NCBI GenBank assembly: GCA_031281925.1
Contig: JAITES010000148.1
Location: 1-5,709, forward strand
Reading direction: 5' to 3'
Source of the DNA: Treponema sp.
GTDB lineage: Bacteria; Spirochaetota; Spirochaetia; Treponematales; Breznakiellaceae
Length of the DNA: 5,709 nucleotides
Shown here: positions 4,946 to 5,709 of the stretch, one piece after another
Numbering within the stretch: position 1 is the first letter of the stretch
How the letters are laid out: each line of letters opens with the position of its first letter
Position numbers and translations under genes: made by a program
The notes under the pieces: generated by a model
The model's database searches: none
Told to the model about the DNA's origin: nothing
What the model saw: only the letters and a program-made list of their open reading frames with translations

Positions 4946-5709
4946 GGCTTTACCCTGTTCCAGTCAGAGCGGCTTATTTCGAAATGGCAGGCCGTAAAAT
5001 GCCCTCCGTTATCCAGAAGTTCAGGTTCGTCCTCACGGCAGCGGCTTTGCGAAAAGGGACAGCGGGTGCGGAAACGGCAGCCGGAATCCTCAGGCAAGCC
5101 AGCGCCGGTGAGGGAAGGCTCCACTCCTGAAGTCGGGCCGGGTACCGCGCTGGATAATACTATTTTCCCTCTGCCCCTGCGGCGCGGATCAGGATCGGGG
5201 AAGGCGTCGAGCAGGGCCTGGGTATAGGGATGCCGCGGATCTGAAAAAATCAGTTCCGTAGGGGCAAGTTCTACAATTTTGCCCAGGTACATTACGGCGA
5301 TTCTGTCGCTGATGTACTTTACCGCCCCTAAACCGTGTGCGATGAATAGGTATGTCAGCCCCAGGTTGCCGCGCAGTTCCCGGAACAACCCCAGTATCTG
5401 GGCCTGAATGGAAACATCCAGAGCGGAAACAGCCTCATCGCAGATAAGGAATTTGGGCCGCATCGCTACGGCCCTTGCAATGCTGATCCGCTGCCGCTGA
5501 CCGCCTGAAAATTCATAGGGAAAACGGCTTCTCAGTTTCGGTGAAAGACCGATGAGGCACAGGATACGATCGATCTCTTCGTTGATTTCCCCGCGGGGAA
5601 CTATCCTGTGGATAGACAGAATCTCCCCCAGCGTATTTTCAAGCGTCTTCCGGGGATTCAGGGAGCTGTAGGGGTCCTGAAAAACCATCTGCATCCGCGG
5701 CCATACGGA
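4942..5709 (-). CDS. Peptide ABC transporter ATP-binding protein, OppF/DppF type, 5' end outside window
   Basis: The frame is open to the right edge, so the start, Walker A and the N-terminal 60 or so residues are missing; 255 codons are visible. The ATG at 5694 is internal: it lies in the Q-loop block MQMVFQDPYSSLNPR, which belongs in the middle of the nucleotide-binding domain. Counting from that Met, the ABC signature FSGGQRQRISIARA is at 62-74, Walker B FLICDE at 82-87 followed by AVSALDV, and the switch histidine is H120. DPRHPYTQALL and the C-terminal extension identify the Opp/Dpp subfamily. The extension carries four cysteines (206, 212, 219, 236), the conserved set that binds an iron-sulfur cluster in some structures of this family. 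The switch region reads AHGLGAV, with Gly where Asp is usual. The protein energises the two downstream permeases. LNPR and the DEAVSALD wording favour F over D. Confidence 0.94.
   Translation of the reverse strand, partial: SVWPRMQMVFQDPYSSLNPRKTLENTLGEILSIHRIVPRGEINEEIDRILCLIGLSPKLRSRFPYEFSGGQRQRISIARAVAMRPKFLICDEAVSALDVSIQAQILGLFRELRGNLGLTYLFIAHGLGAVKYISDRIAVMYLGKIVELAPTELIFSDPRHPYTQALLDAFPDPDPRRRGRGKIVLSSAVPGPTSGVEPSLTGAGLPEDSGCRFRTRCPFSQSRCREDEPELLDNGGHFTACHFEISRSDWNRVKP

Noticed and set aside
5692..5694. ATG at 5694 as the start of the OppF-type ATPase
   Set aside because: It lies in the conserved Q-loop block and the frame stays open to the window edge; a protein starting here would lack Walker A.
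1..5709. Mobile element, CRISPR array, tRNA or toxin-antitoxin pair
   Set aside because: No terminal inverted repeats, spaced direct repeats, cloverleaf-like segments or small paired frames were found; the sequence is filled by recognised housekeeping and transport genes.

Overview
The window carries eight genes, all on the minus strand and read from right to left. Two are cut by the window edges. The GC content is moderate, the genes are packed tightly and the Shine-Dalgarno sequences are good. My best guess is a spirochaete of the Treponema type, based on the look of the S6, SSB and S18 proteins and on gene order. This is recognition from memory, not a search; the family assignments are far more secure than the taxon.

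Right half (about 1916-5709): the downstream part of a peptide-uptake operon. In transcription order it holds the 3' part of an OppF/DppF-type ATPase (5' end outside the window), an OppB/DppB-type permease (ATGA overlap with the ATPase), an OppC/DppC-type permease and a complete M20D-family metallo-amidohydrolase. Spacings of -3, +10 and +11 nt indicate one transcript with coupled translation. The likely logic is import of a peptide or N-acyl amino acid followed by cytoplasmic hydrolysis. The substrate-binding protein and the OppD-type ATPase are not in the window and probably lie beyond the right edge.

Left half (1-1912): the conserved rpsF-ssb-rpsR cluster (ribosomal protein S6, single-stranded DNA-binding protein, ribosomal protein S18), followed by the start of an unrecognised polytopic membrane protein that sits where Bacillus has yybS. 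rplI and dnaB may follow to the left; this is inferred only from the usual gene order. The cluster has its own near-consensus sigma-70 promoter (TTGACA, 17 nt, TATGAT), whose -35 box begins 3 nt after the amidohydrolase stop codon. A leader of about 75 nt with two perfect hairpins and a free CCG precedes rpsF and is a candidate S6:S18 autoregulatory element. A second structured stretch of 93 nt lies between ssb and rpsR and includes a terminator-like hairpin directly ahead of the rpsR ribosome binding site.

I see no mobile element, CRISPR array, tRNA or rRNA, and no clearly novel multi-gene system. The most interesting points are the RNA-level control signals around rpsF and rpsR, the unassigned membrane protein and the stop-codon/Shine-Dalgarno fusions.
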